From Donghicola mangrovi (GTDB lineage: Bacteria; Pseudomonadota; Alphaproteobacteria; Rhodobacterales; Rhodobacteraceae): a DNA stretch of 64,000 nucleotides. The notes below the pieces were generated by a model, which was given only the letters and a program-made list of their open reading frames with translations, was not told where the DNA came from and searched no databases. Made by a program: the position numbers and the translations under genes. This document shows, one piece after another, positions 9,050 through 17,266 of the stretch. Location: positions 310,001-374,000 of the forward strand of contig NZ_JABCJE010000003.1 of NCBI RefSeq assembly GCF_013377535.1, given 5' to 3'. How positions within the stretch are numbered: position 1 is the stretch's first letter; every line of letters starts with the position of its first letter.

Positions 9050-10120
9050 ATGATCAAGATTGGCGGGAAAACGATTGGCGCAGGGCATCCCTGCTTCCTG
9101 ACCTTCGAAGCTGGCCCGACCCATGACGGCGTCGAAAGCGCGAAGGCCCTGATCACCGAGGCGCACAAAGCCGGTGGTGATGCGATCAAGTTCCAGATCC
9201 TCGACCCCGATCGTCTGGTTGCCGACCGCAAGCAGCTGTTCACCTATGACGTTCTGGTGGACCGCGAAACCGGCGCGACCGAGACTGTGTCCGAGCCCCT
9301 CTATGACATTCTGGCCCGCCGCGCCCTGTCCAAGGACGAATGGCGCGAGGTCAAAGCGCACGCAGACAGCCTTGGGCTGGCGTTCTTTGCCACCGTCGGC
9401 TTCGAGGACGAGATTGACCTTTTGGTCGATATCGGCTGCCAGTCGATCAAGATCGCGTCCGCTGACGTGACCCACCTGCCGCTGCTGCGCTATGCGGCGA
9501 AAACCGGTGTGTCGCTGCAGATCGACACTGGCAACGCCGGCTTTGGCGAGATCGAAGAAGCCGTGGACGTGATCCGTTCCGAAGGCAACGACCAGATCAT
9601 CATTCACCATTGCCCCTCGGGCTATCCGGCGCGCTACGACCAAGTGAACCTGCGCGTGGTCGAGAGCCTGCGTCAGTTGTTCCCTGAACTGGCCGTCGCC
9701 TATTCGGACCACAACCCCGGTTGGGATCTGGATATCTCGGCGATCATGCTGGGCGCCAACCTGATCGAAAAGACCATCACCTTTGACCGCACCACCCGCT
9801 CGGTCGAGCACATCATGTCGCTGGAGCCTCAGGACATGAAGGCGTTCGTCGATGCGATCCGCGCTGTCGAAGCATGCCAAGGCAGCCCGCGCCGCGTGAT
9901 GGACGCCGAAGCCCGCAAAAAGGCGCTGGCGATCCGTCGTTCGGTGTTCGCGAATGCGGACGCGCCTGCGGGCACCCGTCTGGCCGATCTGGCGGTCGAA
10001 TTCCGCCGCCCCGGCTATGGCCTGACCCCCAAAGAGTACGAGGCCATGGGCGACACCGTCCTGACCCGTGACGTCAAGGTCGGCGACATGCTGAACGTGA
10101 GCGACTTCGCGAAGGCCTGA
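9050..10120 (+). CDS. NeuB-family sugar synthase paralogue (nonulosonate synthase-like)
   Basis: 356 aa with the NeuB TIM-barrel (residues ~15-270) and a C-terminal SAF/antifreeze-like domain (~285-350, VEFRRPGYGLTPKEY). It is clearly related to PseI/NeuB enzymes, which condense phosphoenolpyruvate with a hexosamine, but differs at key sites. The usual N-H-N-G loop is THDG (24-27). The metal ligand in SDH (His221) is kept, but the second ligand, found in the EKH motif of PseI, is Thr242 (EKTITFD). There is a longer insertion at residues 60-95. A standard pseI lies downstream, so this copy may make a different nonulosonate, use another substrate or be non-catalytic. Product unknown. Confidence 0.8.
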   Translation: MIKIGGKTIGAGHPCFLTFEAGPTHDGVESAKALITEAHKAGGDAIKFQILDPDRLVADRKQLFTYDVLVDRETGATETVSEPLYDILARRALSKDEWREVKAHADSLGLAFFATVGFEDEIDLLVDIGCQSIKIASADVTHLPLLRYAAKTGVSLQIDTGNAGFGEIEEAVDVIRSEGNDQIIIHHCPSGYPARYDQVNLRVVESLRQLFPELAVAYSDHNPGWDLDISAIMLGANLIEKTITFDRTTRSVEHIMSLEPQDMKAFVDAIRAVEACQGSPRRVMDAEARKKALAIRRSVFANADAPAGTRLADLAVEFRRPGYGLTPKEYEAMGDTVLTRDVKVGDMLNVSDFAKA

Positions 10121-10800
10121 TGCAGCCGATTGCCATAATCCCTGCGCGGGGGGGCTCTAAACGCACCCCGCGCAAGAATATCGCCGATCTGGCGGGGCAC
10201 CCTTTGCTGAGCTATCCCGTGCGGGCCGCCCAAGAAAGCGGCCTGTTTTCGCGTGTGATCGTCAGCACCGATGATGCCGAGATGGCCGATGTGGCCCTTG
10301 CCTATGGTGCCGAGGTATCCATGCGCGGCGCGGGCCTGAGCGACGATGTCGCGCCGGTCAAGGCCGTGTGCGCGGACCTGCTGCGCCAGCTGGATGAGCG
10401 ACCCGAATGGTTCTGCTGCGTCTATGCGACGGCGGCATTGATCACGTCCGAAGATCTGCGGGCGTCCTATGCGCTGGCCGATGAGGGCTGCGACGGGGTG
10501 ATGGGGGTCTCGGGCTATCCAATCCATCCCTATAAGGCGATGAAACTGGACGAGGCGGGAAATATGGTGCCCCTCTGGCCCGAGTTGAACATGCTCAAAT
10601 CGCAGGCCCATCCCCATGTGGCAGCCTCGAACGGGACGCTCTATTGGGTGCGGACCGAGATGTTCATCAAGCAGCCCGATTTCTATCCCGCCCGTCTGCG
10701 CGGCTACGAAGTGCCCGCCGAACATGTGCAGGACGTGGACACCCCCGACGATCTGGAGACCTTGCGCCGCAAGTTCGCCCTGAACCGAGGCGAGGCCTGA
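10120..10800 (+). CDS. pseF: pseudaminic acid cytidylyltransferase
   Basis: 226-aa CMP-nonulosonate synthetase that activates the nine-carbon acid with CTP. The N-terminal nucleotide-binding loop IIPARGGSKRTPRKNI is intact, followed by VIVSTDDAEMADVA and the EHVQDVDTPDDLE metal/product region. Length fits PseF, which lacks the extra domain of some NeuA proteins. The ATG overlaps the stop of the NeuB-like gene by 1 nt, and pseG starts 3 nt after its stop. Specificity for pseudaminic rather than another nonulosonate is inferred from the pseB/C/G/I neighbours. Confidence 0.9.
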   Translation: MQPIAIIPARGGSKRTPRKNIADLAGHPLLSYPVRAAQESGLFSRVIVSTDDAEMADVALAYGAEVSMRGAGLSDDVAPVKAVCADLLRQLDERPEWFCCVYATAALITSEDLRASYALADEGCDGVMGVSGYPIHPYKAMKLDEAGNMVPLWPELNMLKSQAHPHVAASNGTLYWVRTEMFIKQPDFYPARLRGYEVPAEHVQDVDTPDDLETLRRKFALNRGEA

Positions 10801-10803
10801 GCG

Positions 10804-11886
10804 ATGCGCGTGGTGTTCCGAGCGGATTCTTCCCTGACCATAGGGAGCGGCCATGTGGCGCGCTGTTTGACCTTGGCGCAGGAACTGGCGGGTGCAGGGG
10901 CCGAGTGCGCCTTTATCTGCCGTGATCTGGACGGAAACCGCATCGGTCTGATCGAAGCGGCGGGGTTCCCTGTGCATCTGCTGCCCTCGCCAAACGGCGG
11001 GGACATTGAGTTGCGCACCCATCATTCCGCTTGGGCCGGTGTGGACTGGCGACAGGACGCCGCCGAAACGCGGGCGGTGCTGAACGGGGCAGACTGGCTG
11101 GTCTTGGACCACTATGCCTTTGACGCGGAATGGGAAAGGGCGGCCTTGCCCGAGGGCACGCGTCTGCTGGTGATCGACGATCTGGCTGACCGTCCGCACG
11201 TCTGCGATCTGCTGATGGACCAAAATCTGGGTCGTCAGGCCGCAGATTATGACGGGCTGGTCCCTGACAGCGCCCGCGTTCTGGCAGGTCCGACCTATGC
11301 GCTGCTACGTCCCGAGTTCCGCGATCTTCGGGCCGAGGCTTTGGCACGACGCACCGCCAAGTCGCCTGAACGGCTGATCATCGCTATGGGCGGCGTGGAT
11401 TTGAACAATGCGACCGGCGATGTGCTGGAGGTTTTGCGCGACTGGTGCACTGATATCAGCGTTTGCGTGGTCATGGGGGGCAAGGCGCCCCATCTGAACA
11501 CCGTCCGTACCCAAGCGGCGCAGATGCCTTTCAGCTGTGAGGTTGCGGTGGATATCACCGACATCGGCACCCGTATGGCCGCAGCGAATCTGGCCGTTGG
11601 CGCGGTGGGTGGGACCACTTGGGAACGCTGTGCCTTGGGCCTGCCGACCCTGATGCTGACCATCGCCGACAACCAGCAACCCGCCGCCGCCGCGATGGAC
11701 GCCTCTGGTGCGGCGATCTGGGTCGGGGACCAGCGCGACGCCGATTGGAAGGACCGCCTGCGGGCAGGTCTGAACCGGCTGAGGGACGGCGATGCCCTGC
11801 TGGCCATGTCCCGCAAAGCCGCCGCGATCTGCGATGGCGCGGGCGCACAAAAGGTCGCCGCAACCCTGAGGGAGTTCTGCCAATGA
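10804..11886 (+). CDS. pseG: UDP-2,4-diacetamido-2,4,6-trideoxy-beta-L-altropyranose hydrolase
   Basis: 360-aa GT-B-fold hydrolase that removes UDP before the condensation with phosphoenolpyruvate. The N-terminus MRVVFRADSSLTIGSGHVARCLTL carries the G-x-GH motif with the catalytic histidine (His17) that defines PseG. LLVIDDLADRPHVCDLLMDQNLG, GPTYALLRPEFRDLR, IAMGGVDLNNATGDVLEVL and VGAVGGTTWERCALGLPTLML are all typical. No C-terminal acetyltransferase domain (PseH) is fused; the protein ends soon after the hydrolase fold. It is coupled to the formyltransferase-like gene by an ATGA overlap. Confidence 0.93.
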   Translation: MRVVFRADSSLTIGSGHVARCLTLAQELAGAGAECAFICRDLDGNRIGLIEAAGFPVHLLPSPNGGDIELRTHHSAWAGVDWRQDAAETRAVLNGADWLVLDHYAFDAEWERAALPEGTRLLVIDDLADRPHVCDLLMDQNLGRQAADYDGLVPDSARVLAGPTYALLRPEFRDLRAEALARRTAKSPERLIIAMGGVDLNNATGDVLEVLRDWCTDISVCVVMGGKAPHLNTVRTQAAQMPFSCEVAVDITDIGTRMAAANLAVGAVGGTTWERCALGLPTLMLTIADNQQPAAAAMDASGAAIWVGDQRDADWKDRLRAGLNRLRDGDALLAMSRKAAAICDGAGAQKVAATLREFCQ

Positions 11887-12551
11887 AGATCGAGATCATC
11901 TGCTCTGATCCCAAACATCCGGTTCAGGCGTGGCTCAACGATTGGGTCGCCCGCAATCAGGCGGACCACGATGCGCGGGTCGTGACGTCGGTCAAGATCG
12001 CGGAACCGGCGGACCTGCTGTTTCTGGTCTCATGCAGTGAAATCGTGACCGAAGACGTGCGCGCCAAGTACAAGCATTGCTTCGTGCTCCATGCCTCGGA
12101 CCTGCCGCAGGGCAGGGGGTGGAGCCCCCTTGTCTGGCAGGTGATCGAAGGCCGCACGGAATTTACCCTGTCGATGCTGGACGCCGCCGATCCGGTGGAC
12201 AGCGGGGCGATCTGGGCCAAGCGGCATTTCCACATTCCGGACCATGCCACCTTCGACGAGATCAACGCAGCGCTCTTCCAGCAGGAAGTCGAGCTGATGG
12301 ACGACGCGATCCGCATGGTCGAGGCCGGTGCCGCCCCCACGCCCCAATCCGATGAGGGCGTCAGCTACTATCGCCGCCGCACGCCCGCCGACAGCGTGCT
12401 GGATACCAGCCAGAGCATCGAACAGGTCTTTGACCGGCTTCGGGTCTGTGATCCCGAACGCTATCCCGCCATTATCGAAATCCGGGGGCACCGCTACAAG
12501 CTGAGCCTCGAGAAACTCTCCGCATTGGAGCCGCATGATGAAAACGCTTAA
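11883..12551 (+). CDS. formyltransferase-family protein of the nonulosonate cluster
   Basis: 222 aa, starting MKIEIICSDPKHPVQAWL at an ATG that overlaps the pseG stop by 4 bp. The segment CFVLHASDLPQGRGWSP (residues 66-82), followed by PVDSGAI (104-110), aligns with the formyl-transfer site of methionyl-tRNA and sugar N-formyltransferases. The catalytic His (H70) and Asp (D106) are about 36 residues apart, as in that family. The Asn expected two residues before the His is Val68 here. This sits where a PseH acetyltransferase would be expected, so it may N-acylate the 4-amino sugar with a formyl or other group. The activity is inferred. Its 3' end overlaps pseI by 17 bp. Confidence 0.7.
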   Translation: MKIEIICSDPKHPVQAWLNDWVARNQADHDARVVTSVKIAEPADLLFLVSCSEIVTEDVRAKYKHCFVLHASDLPQGRGWSPLVWQVIEGRTEFTLSMLDAADPVDSGAIWAKRHFHIPDHATFDEINAALFQQEVELMDDAIRMVEAGAAPTPQSDEGVSYYRRRTPADSVLDTSQSIEQVFDRLRVCDPERYPAIIEIRGHRYKLSLEKLSALEPHDENA

Positions 12552-13593
12552 TATCTCGATCGACGGAACCGAAATCGGGGTCGGCCAGCCGCCCTATGTG
12601 ATCGCCGAGCTGTCCGCCAACCACAACGGCAACATCGAGACCGCCAAAAAGATCATCGAGGTCGCCGCGCAATGCGGCGCCAGTGCGGTCAAGTTGCAGA
12701 CCTATCGTCCCGACACGATCACGCTGAATTCGGATCTGCCCGACTTCAAGATCGAGGGCGGTTTGTGGGACGGACACACGCTCTACAGCCTTTATGAATG
12801 GGCGCACACCCCGTGGGACTGGCACAAGCCCCTGTTCGACCATGCGCGCAAGCACAACATCACCATGTTCAGCTCGCCCTTCGATTTCACGGCTGTGGAC
12901 CTGCTCGAGGACCTGAATGCCCCCGCCTACAAGATCGCCAGCTTCGAGGCCGTGGACCTGCCGCTGATCCGCTATGTGGCATCTACCGGCAAGCCCATGA
13001 TCATCTCGACCGGCATGGCCGACGCCGAGGAAATCGGCGAAGCGATCGAGGCTGCGCGCTCGGCTGGCTGCAAGGAACTGGTCGTGCTGCACTGCGTGTC
13101 CGGTTATCCGGCGCCTGCGTCCGACTACAACCTGCTGACCATGCCCGATATGGCGAAGCGGTTCGGCGTGCTGACCGGTCTGTCGGATCACACGCTGGAC
13201 AACACCACGGCCATTGCCTCGGTCGCGCTGGGGGGCTGCATGATCGAGAAGCACTTTACCCTTGATCGCACCGGTGGCGGACCTGATGACTCGTTTTCGC
13301 TGGAACCGGCAGAATTCAAGGCGCTGGTCGACGGGTCGCGCACCGCTTGGCAGGCGATGGGGCAGGTGGACTATGGCCGCAAATCCAGCGAGACCGGCAA
13401 CGTCAAATTCCGCCGCTCTCTGTATTTCGTGCAGGACATCCCCGCAGGCGGCGTGATCACCCCCGAGGCCGTGCGCAGCGTGCGCCCCGGTTATGGCGCT
13501 GCGCCCAAGCATCTGGAAGCGATCATCGGCCGCCGCGTGGTCGAGGGCGTCGCAGCCAATACTCCGGTCAAGCTGGATAACCTGTCCGACTGA
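12535..13593 (+). CDS. pseI: pseudaminic acid synthase
   Basis: 352-aa NeuB-family enzyme condensing the free trideoxyhexose with phosphoenolpyruvate. The N-terminal barrel shows VIAELSANHNG (Asn29-His30), AVKLQTYRPDTIT, SSPFDFTAVDLL and LVVLHCVSGYPAP. Both metal-binding histidines are present, SDH (His219) and EKHF (His240), 21 residues apart. The C-terminal SAF domain has RSLYFVQDIPAGGVITPEAVRSVRPG. Two adjacent ATGs are possible; the second (12538) lies 7 nt after GGAG and is the better-spaced start. This is the conventional synthase of the cluster, unlike the paralogue at 9050. Confidence 0.94.
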   Translation: MMKTLNISIDGTEIGVGQPPYVIAELSANHNGNIETAKKIIEVAAQCGASAVKLQTYRPDTITLNSDLPDFKIEGGLWDGHTLYSLYEWAHTPWDWHKPLFDHARKHNITMFSSPFDFTAVDLLEDLNAPAYKIASFEAVDLPLIRYVASTGKPMIISTGMADAEEIGEAIEAARSAGCKELVVLHCVSGYPAPASDYNLLTMPDMAKRFGVLTGLSDHTLDNTTAIASVALGGCMIEKHFTLDRTGGGPDDSFSLEPAEFKALVDGSRTAWQAMGQVDYGRKSSETGNVKFRRSLYFVQDIPAGGVITPEAVRSVRPGYGAAPKHLEAIIGRRVVEGVAANTPVKLDNLSD

Positions 13594-13614
13594 TCCCGCC
13601 CAAAGGAGGCGCCG

Positions 13615-15627
13615 ATGAAATACCGTGCTGAAATCACGGGGCTGCGTGCCTTTGCCGTGATGCCGGTGATCCTGTTCCATGCGGGTCTGCATGTCATGGG
13701 CGGGGGCTTTGTCGGGGTCGATATCTTCTTTGTGCTGTCGGGGTATCTGATCACCTCGATCATCCTGCGGGATATCGAGGACGGGCAGTTTTCCCTGAAG
13801 CGGTTCTATCAGCGCAGGGCGCGGCGCATTCTGCCCGCGCTCTATCTGATGCTGGCGGTGACGCTGCCTTTGGCGGCGGTGTTCATGGTGCCCCAGCAGC
13901 TTGAGGCCTATGCGCGGTCGCTGGCCGCGACGGTGCTGTTTATCTCGAACGTGCATTTCTGGGACAGCGTGGGGTACTTTGCACTGGACGCCGAACAGAT
14001 GCCACTGCTGCATACCTGGAGCCTTGCTGTCGAGGAGCAGTTTTATTTCCTGTTCCCTTTGATCCTGCTGGGTCTGGCCCGTTTCGGCCGGCGTGCGGTG
14101 CTGATCGGTGCGCTGGTCATGTTCATCCTGTCCTTCCTGCTGAACGAGTGGGGCTGGCGCAACGAGCCAGAGGTGAACTTCTTTTTCACCTTCTCGCGGT
14201 TCTGGGAGCTGCTGGCAGGGTCACTCTGCGCCGTGGTTCTGATGGATCGCGCCCCGTGGCGCGGGAATGTGCTGTCGGCAATCGGGCTCGCGATGCTGCT
14301 GATCGTGATCGCGCTGCCACCGGTCCTGCCGTGGCCGTCGATGCCCGTGTGGGCGGGCGTTCTGGGAACGGTGCTGATTGTGCTGTTTGCGGGGCAGGGT
14401 ACTTGGGTTGCGCGGTTCCTGTCTTGGGGGCCGTTCGTATGGATCGGGCTGGTCAGCTATAGCGCCTATCTGTGGCACCAACCGATGTTCGCCTTTGCCC
14501 GTTTGATCCCCGTGTTGCAGCCCTCGCCCTTTGTGATGGGCGCGCTGGCGGTAGGGGCCGTCCTGATGGGCTGGCTCAGCTACCGGTTCATCGAGGAACC
14601 CATTCGCCGCCGCCGTTTGCCGTGGTTCGAGGCCGGAATGCGCCCCGTTCTGGCGCTGGCCGTGGTGTCGTTTGCTCTATGTGGGGCCGGGTTCGCTGTG
14701 TACGGCGCCAAAGGTCTGCCGGACCGGCTGGATGCCCGCGCACAGGCGTGGGCCGCCGATGCCGAACCCAGCGACAACCGCCGCCAATGCCTGTTCGACA
14801 AGGACAAAGGGTTGGACGGTCACCCCTATAAACGTTGCATCCAAGGCCCCGAGGGGCAGGCCCCCCGCGTGATGATCCTTGGCGATAGCCATGCCAACGC
14901 CATTTCCCCCGCCATTCAAGAGGCCCTGAGCCAGCGGGGGATCGCATCCTATGCGGTGGCCTATTCTGGCTGTGTGGCGCTGCCCGAGATGTTCCGCGTG
15001 GACAAGCCCGACAACCATCGCTGCATGGAGTTCAACCGCAACGCCCTTGAATATGCGCGCGAGGCGGGGATCGACACGCTGGTGCTGTCCTCTCGGTTTA
15101 CGCTCTATTGGAACGGCCACCGGTTTGTGAACGGCGAGGGTGGGTACGAGCCCGGACCACCCCAGTTCATCGACACCGCCGACCATCTGAATGACCGCGG
15201 CCGCCTGAATGACGAGGCGCGCCGTGACCGTGTGATCGCCGCCTATGTGGACCGTCTGAATGCCTTGGCGCAGGAGTTCCGCATCGTGCTGGTGGGGCCG
15301 ATCCCCGAGGCGGGTTGGAACGTGCCCGACACGCTGGTCAAGATGTCCCTGCGGGAATTGGATGACGGGCAGACGAACCTGACCACATCTGCCGCGCAGT
15401 ACGACGCGCGGAATGGTCGGATCGTGGAGCTGTTCCGCGGCCTGGTCAGCGACCGACTGACGCTGGTCGAGCCGCGCGATGTCTACTGTGATACCGCCGT
15501 GCAGGGCCGGTGTCTGAACGATCTGGACGGCGAGTCGCTCTATGTCGATGACGACCACCTGTCCTTCGCAGGGGCGCAGCTTCTGGCGGGGCCGGTGGCG
15601 GATGCGGTGCAACAGGCGCTGCGCTAG
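13615..15627 (+). CDS. acyltransferase 3 / SGNH-domain O-acyltransferase (OafA-type)
   Basis: 670-aa membrane protein. The N-terminal half (residues ~1-370) has about ten hydrophobic helices with family signatures: YRAEITGLRAFAVMPVILFHAG with the catalytic-type His, GGFVGVDIFFVLSGYLIT, RRARRILPALY and WSLAVEEQFYFLFP. The C-terminal half is a periplasmic SGNH hydrolase-like domain, with the GDSH block near residue 421 and DDDHLS near 644. Such fusions O-acetylate extracytoplasmic glycans. AAAGGAGG precedes the ATG, 21 nt after pseI, so it probably modifies the nonulosonate-containing polymer made by this cluster. Confidence 0.9.
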   Translation: MKYRAEITGLRAFAVMPVILFHAGLHVMGGGFVGVDIFFVLSGYLITSIILRDIEDGQFSLKRFYQRRARRILPALYLMLAVTLPLAAVFMVPQQLEAYARSLAATVLFISNVHFWDSVGYFALDAEQMPLLHTWSLAVEEQFYFLFPLILLGLARFGRRAVLIGALVMFILSFLLNEWGWRNEPEVNFFFTFSRFWELLAGSLCAVVLMDRAPWRGNVLSAIGLAMLLIVIALPPVLPWPSMPVWAGVLGTVLIVLFAGQGTWVARFLSWGPFVWIGLVSYSAYLWHQPMFAFARLIPVLQPSPFVMGALAVGAVLMGWLSYRFIEEPIRRRRLPWFEAGMRPVLALAVVSFALCGAGFAVYGAKGLPDRLDARAQAWAADAEPSDNRRQCLFDKDKGLDGHPYKRCIQGPEGQAPRVMILGDSHANAISPAIQEALSQRGIASYAVAYSGCVALPEMFRVDKPDNHRCMEFNRNALEYAREAGIDTLVLSSRFTLYWNGHRFVNGEGGYEPGPPQFIDTADHLNDRGRLNDEARRDRVIAAYVDRLNALAQEFRIVLVGPIPEAGWNVPDTLVKMSLRELDDGQTNLTTSAAQYDARNGRIVELFRGLVSDRLTLVEPRDVYCDTAVQGRCLNDLDGESLYVDDDHLSFAGAQLLAGPVADAVQQALR

Positions 15628-15685
15628 GCGGTTTCTTTTGACCGGCCATTGCGGTAGCCAACTCAGAACAACTTAGGGGATTTCC

Positions 15686-17194
15686 ATGACCAGATCGGCG
15701 CTTTTCCTGTTCGCTCCCAAGTTCCGAGAGTTTGGGGCCGACATCGCCCGCGACTGGGCCGCCCGCGAAGGCGGCGCGATTGTGCATGGCCTCTGCACCG
15801 GATCGCGGGACGTGCCCCAAGTGGTGTCGCGCTGTCTGGGGGACTTGGGCGGAGAGATGCATTTTCTGCCCGAACGGGAATTCCAATGGGCCGTGACGCG
15901 GCCTGATGCCGAGGTGTTGCAGGCGTTTGACCGGCTCTATCCCGCAGGCACCTATGGGGCGGCGGTCACGTCGGATCGCCGCGTGGGGCGCGGGTATGTG
16001 ACCAACGGCGGGACGCGGCCCGACCTGTTGGGGGACCTGATGATCGCCGATCCGGTGGATGGTCCGCGCAACTATGTGCTGGGCCTATTCGCCTTTGTCG
16101 AAGAGGTGTTCGACCGTGTCCAGCCCGATCTGGTGTTCTGCTACGCAGTGGCAGGTGCGCCTGCGTTTGCGATGTCCGAAGTGGCTGCGCGGCGGGGCAT
16201 TCCCTTTGTCCGTCTGGCGCCGACGCGGCTGGGGAAACGCTATCTGGTGGATGACAACCGCTGCGGATTTCTGGCCCCTGTGGCGCGGCGCTATGCCAGC
16301 GATGCCCCCATTTCCGAGGCCGGTCAGGCAGCTGCGCTGGACCATTTTACCCGCTTTCGCGACCGCCCCGAAGCGCCCGATTACCACAAGTTTTCCCGCG
16401 CCAAGCGGTTCGGTCAGGCCCCGTACAAAGAGTTCCTGAAGAACGCCAAATCGGCTTGGAAATCCGCGCTGCCCGGCTATCTGCGCAAAAGCCCCGAGAA
16501 GATGGAGCGCGCCCGCCGCAAGTTGTTCGAGGGCGTGATGGCCCTGCGCCGTGGCCGCGCGATGCGTCGGGCCTTTGTCGATCCGGCGACCTTGGCGGGG
16601 GACTATGTGTTCTTCCCGCTGCATGTGGCGCCCGAGGCATCGACTATGGTTTTGTCGCCCATGTATACCGACCAGCTGGCGGTGATCGAGGCGCTGACTA
16701 AGGCAATTCCGGCCCACACCCGTCTGGTGGTCAAGGAACACATGAACATGCTGGGCCGCCGCCCCGACGGGTTCTACGAAAAGATCGAGAGCTTGCCTGG
16801 CGTAATCATGGTCGATCCGCGCACCCCAGGTCTGGACCTGCTACAAGGGGCCGCGCTGACCACCGTGATCACCGGCACTGCCGCGTGGGAGGCGTTCCTG
16901 TTGAGCAAGCCCGCGCTGCTGATTGGCGACGCGCAGCATCGCTGCGTGGGGGCAGGGGCCGCGTTCCAGAGCGATTTCGCCGATCTGCCCCAAGCGATCC
17001 GCGCCGCGATGAAGATGCAGCCCGCCAGCGACGCGCAAATCCTGCGCTATCTGGGCGCGCTGTTTGACGAAAGCTTCGATCTGTCGACCGAGGTTCTGTG
17101 GGGCGATTACCTGAAGACCGACACTGCCCTGCGCGAGGGGACGGTTCAGGCCATCGGGGCCGCGCTGCATCACCGCTTGGCCAGTCTGGGCTAA
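15686..17194 (+). CDS. glycosyltransferase-like surface polysaccharide protein (Kdo/capsule type)
   Basis: 502 aa, no signal peptide. The N-terminal Rossmann-like half contains VEEVFDRVQPDLVFCYAVAGAPAFA. The C-terminal half (residues ~300-490) has FFPLHVAPEASTMVLSP, LVVKEHMNMLGRRPDGFYEKI, GVIMVDPRTPGLDLLQGAALTTVITGTAAWEAFLLSKPALLIGDA. This layout recalls capsule-polysaccharide (KpsS/KpsC-like) transferases that use CMP-sugars. As the last gene of the island before a terminator, it could be the transferase that uses the CMP-nonulosonate. That role is an inference; no experimentally named homologue is recognised. Confidence 0.6.
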   Translation: MTRSALFLFAPKFREFGADIARDWAAREGGAIVHGLCTGSRDVPQVVSRCLGDLGGEMHFLPEREFQWAVTRPDAEVLQAFDRLYPAGTYGAAVTSDRRVGRGYVTNGGTRPDLLGDLMIADPVDGPRNYVLGLFAFVEEVFDRVQPDLVFCYAVAGAPAFAMSEVAARRGIPFVRLAPTRLGKRYLVDDNRCGFLAPVARRYASDAPISEAGQAAALDHFTRFRDRPEAPDYHKFSRAKRFGQAPYKEFLKNAKSAWKSALPGYLRKSPEKMERARRKLFEGVMALRRGRAMRRAFVDPATLAGDYVFFPLHVAPEASTMVLSPMYTDQLAVIEALTKAIPAHTRLVVKEHMNMLGRRPDGFYEKIESLPGVIMVDPRTPGLDLLQGAALTTVITGTAAWEAFLLSKPALLIGDAQHRCVGAGAAFQSDFADLPQAIRAAMKMQPASDAQILRYLGALFDESFDLSTEVLWGDYLKTDTALREGTVQAIGAALHHRLASLG

Positions 17195-17215
17195 CGCGGC
17201 AGAAGCCGGAAAAGA

Positions 17216-17247
17216 AAAACCCCGCCAGATCGCTCTGGCGGGGTTTT
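17216..17247. terminator. bidirectional intrinsic terminator
   Basis: A hairpin with a 9-bp GC-rich core (CCCCGCCAGA paired with TCTGGCGGGG, loop TCGC) has an A-run on its left and a T-run on its right, so it can stop transcription from both sides: the plus-strand glycan operon and the minus-strand mmsA. Confidence 0.9.
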
Positions 17248-17266
17248 CTGTTTGTTAGGCCAAGCC

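Noticed and set aside
7775-9880. 701-codon open frame on the minus strand across pseB/pseC/neuB-like
   Set aside because: It mirrors well-supported plus-strand genes in a high-GC region; the protein has no motif, no ribosome site and odd composition.
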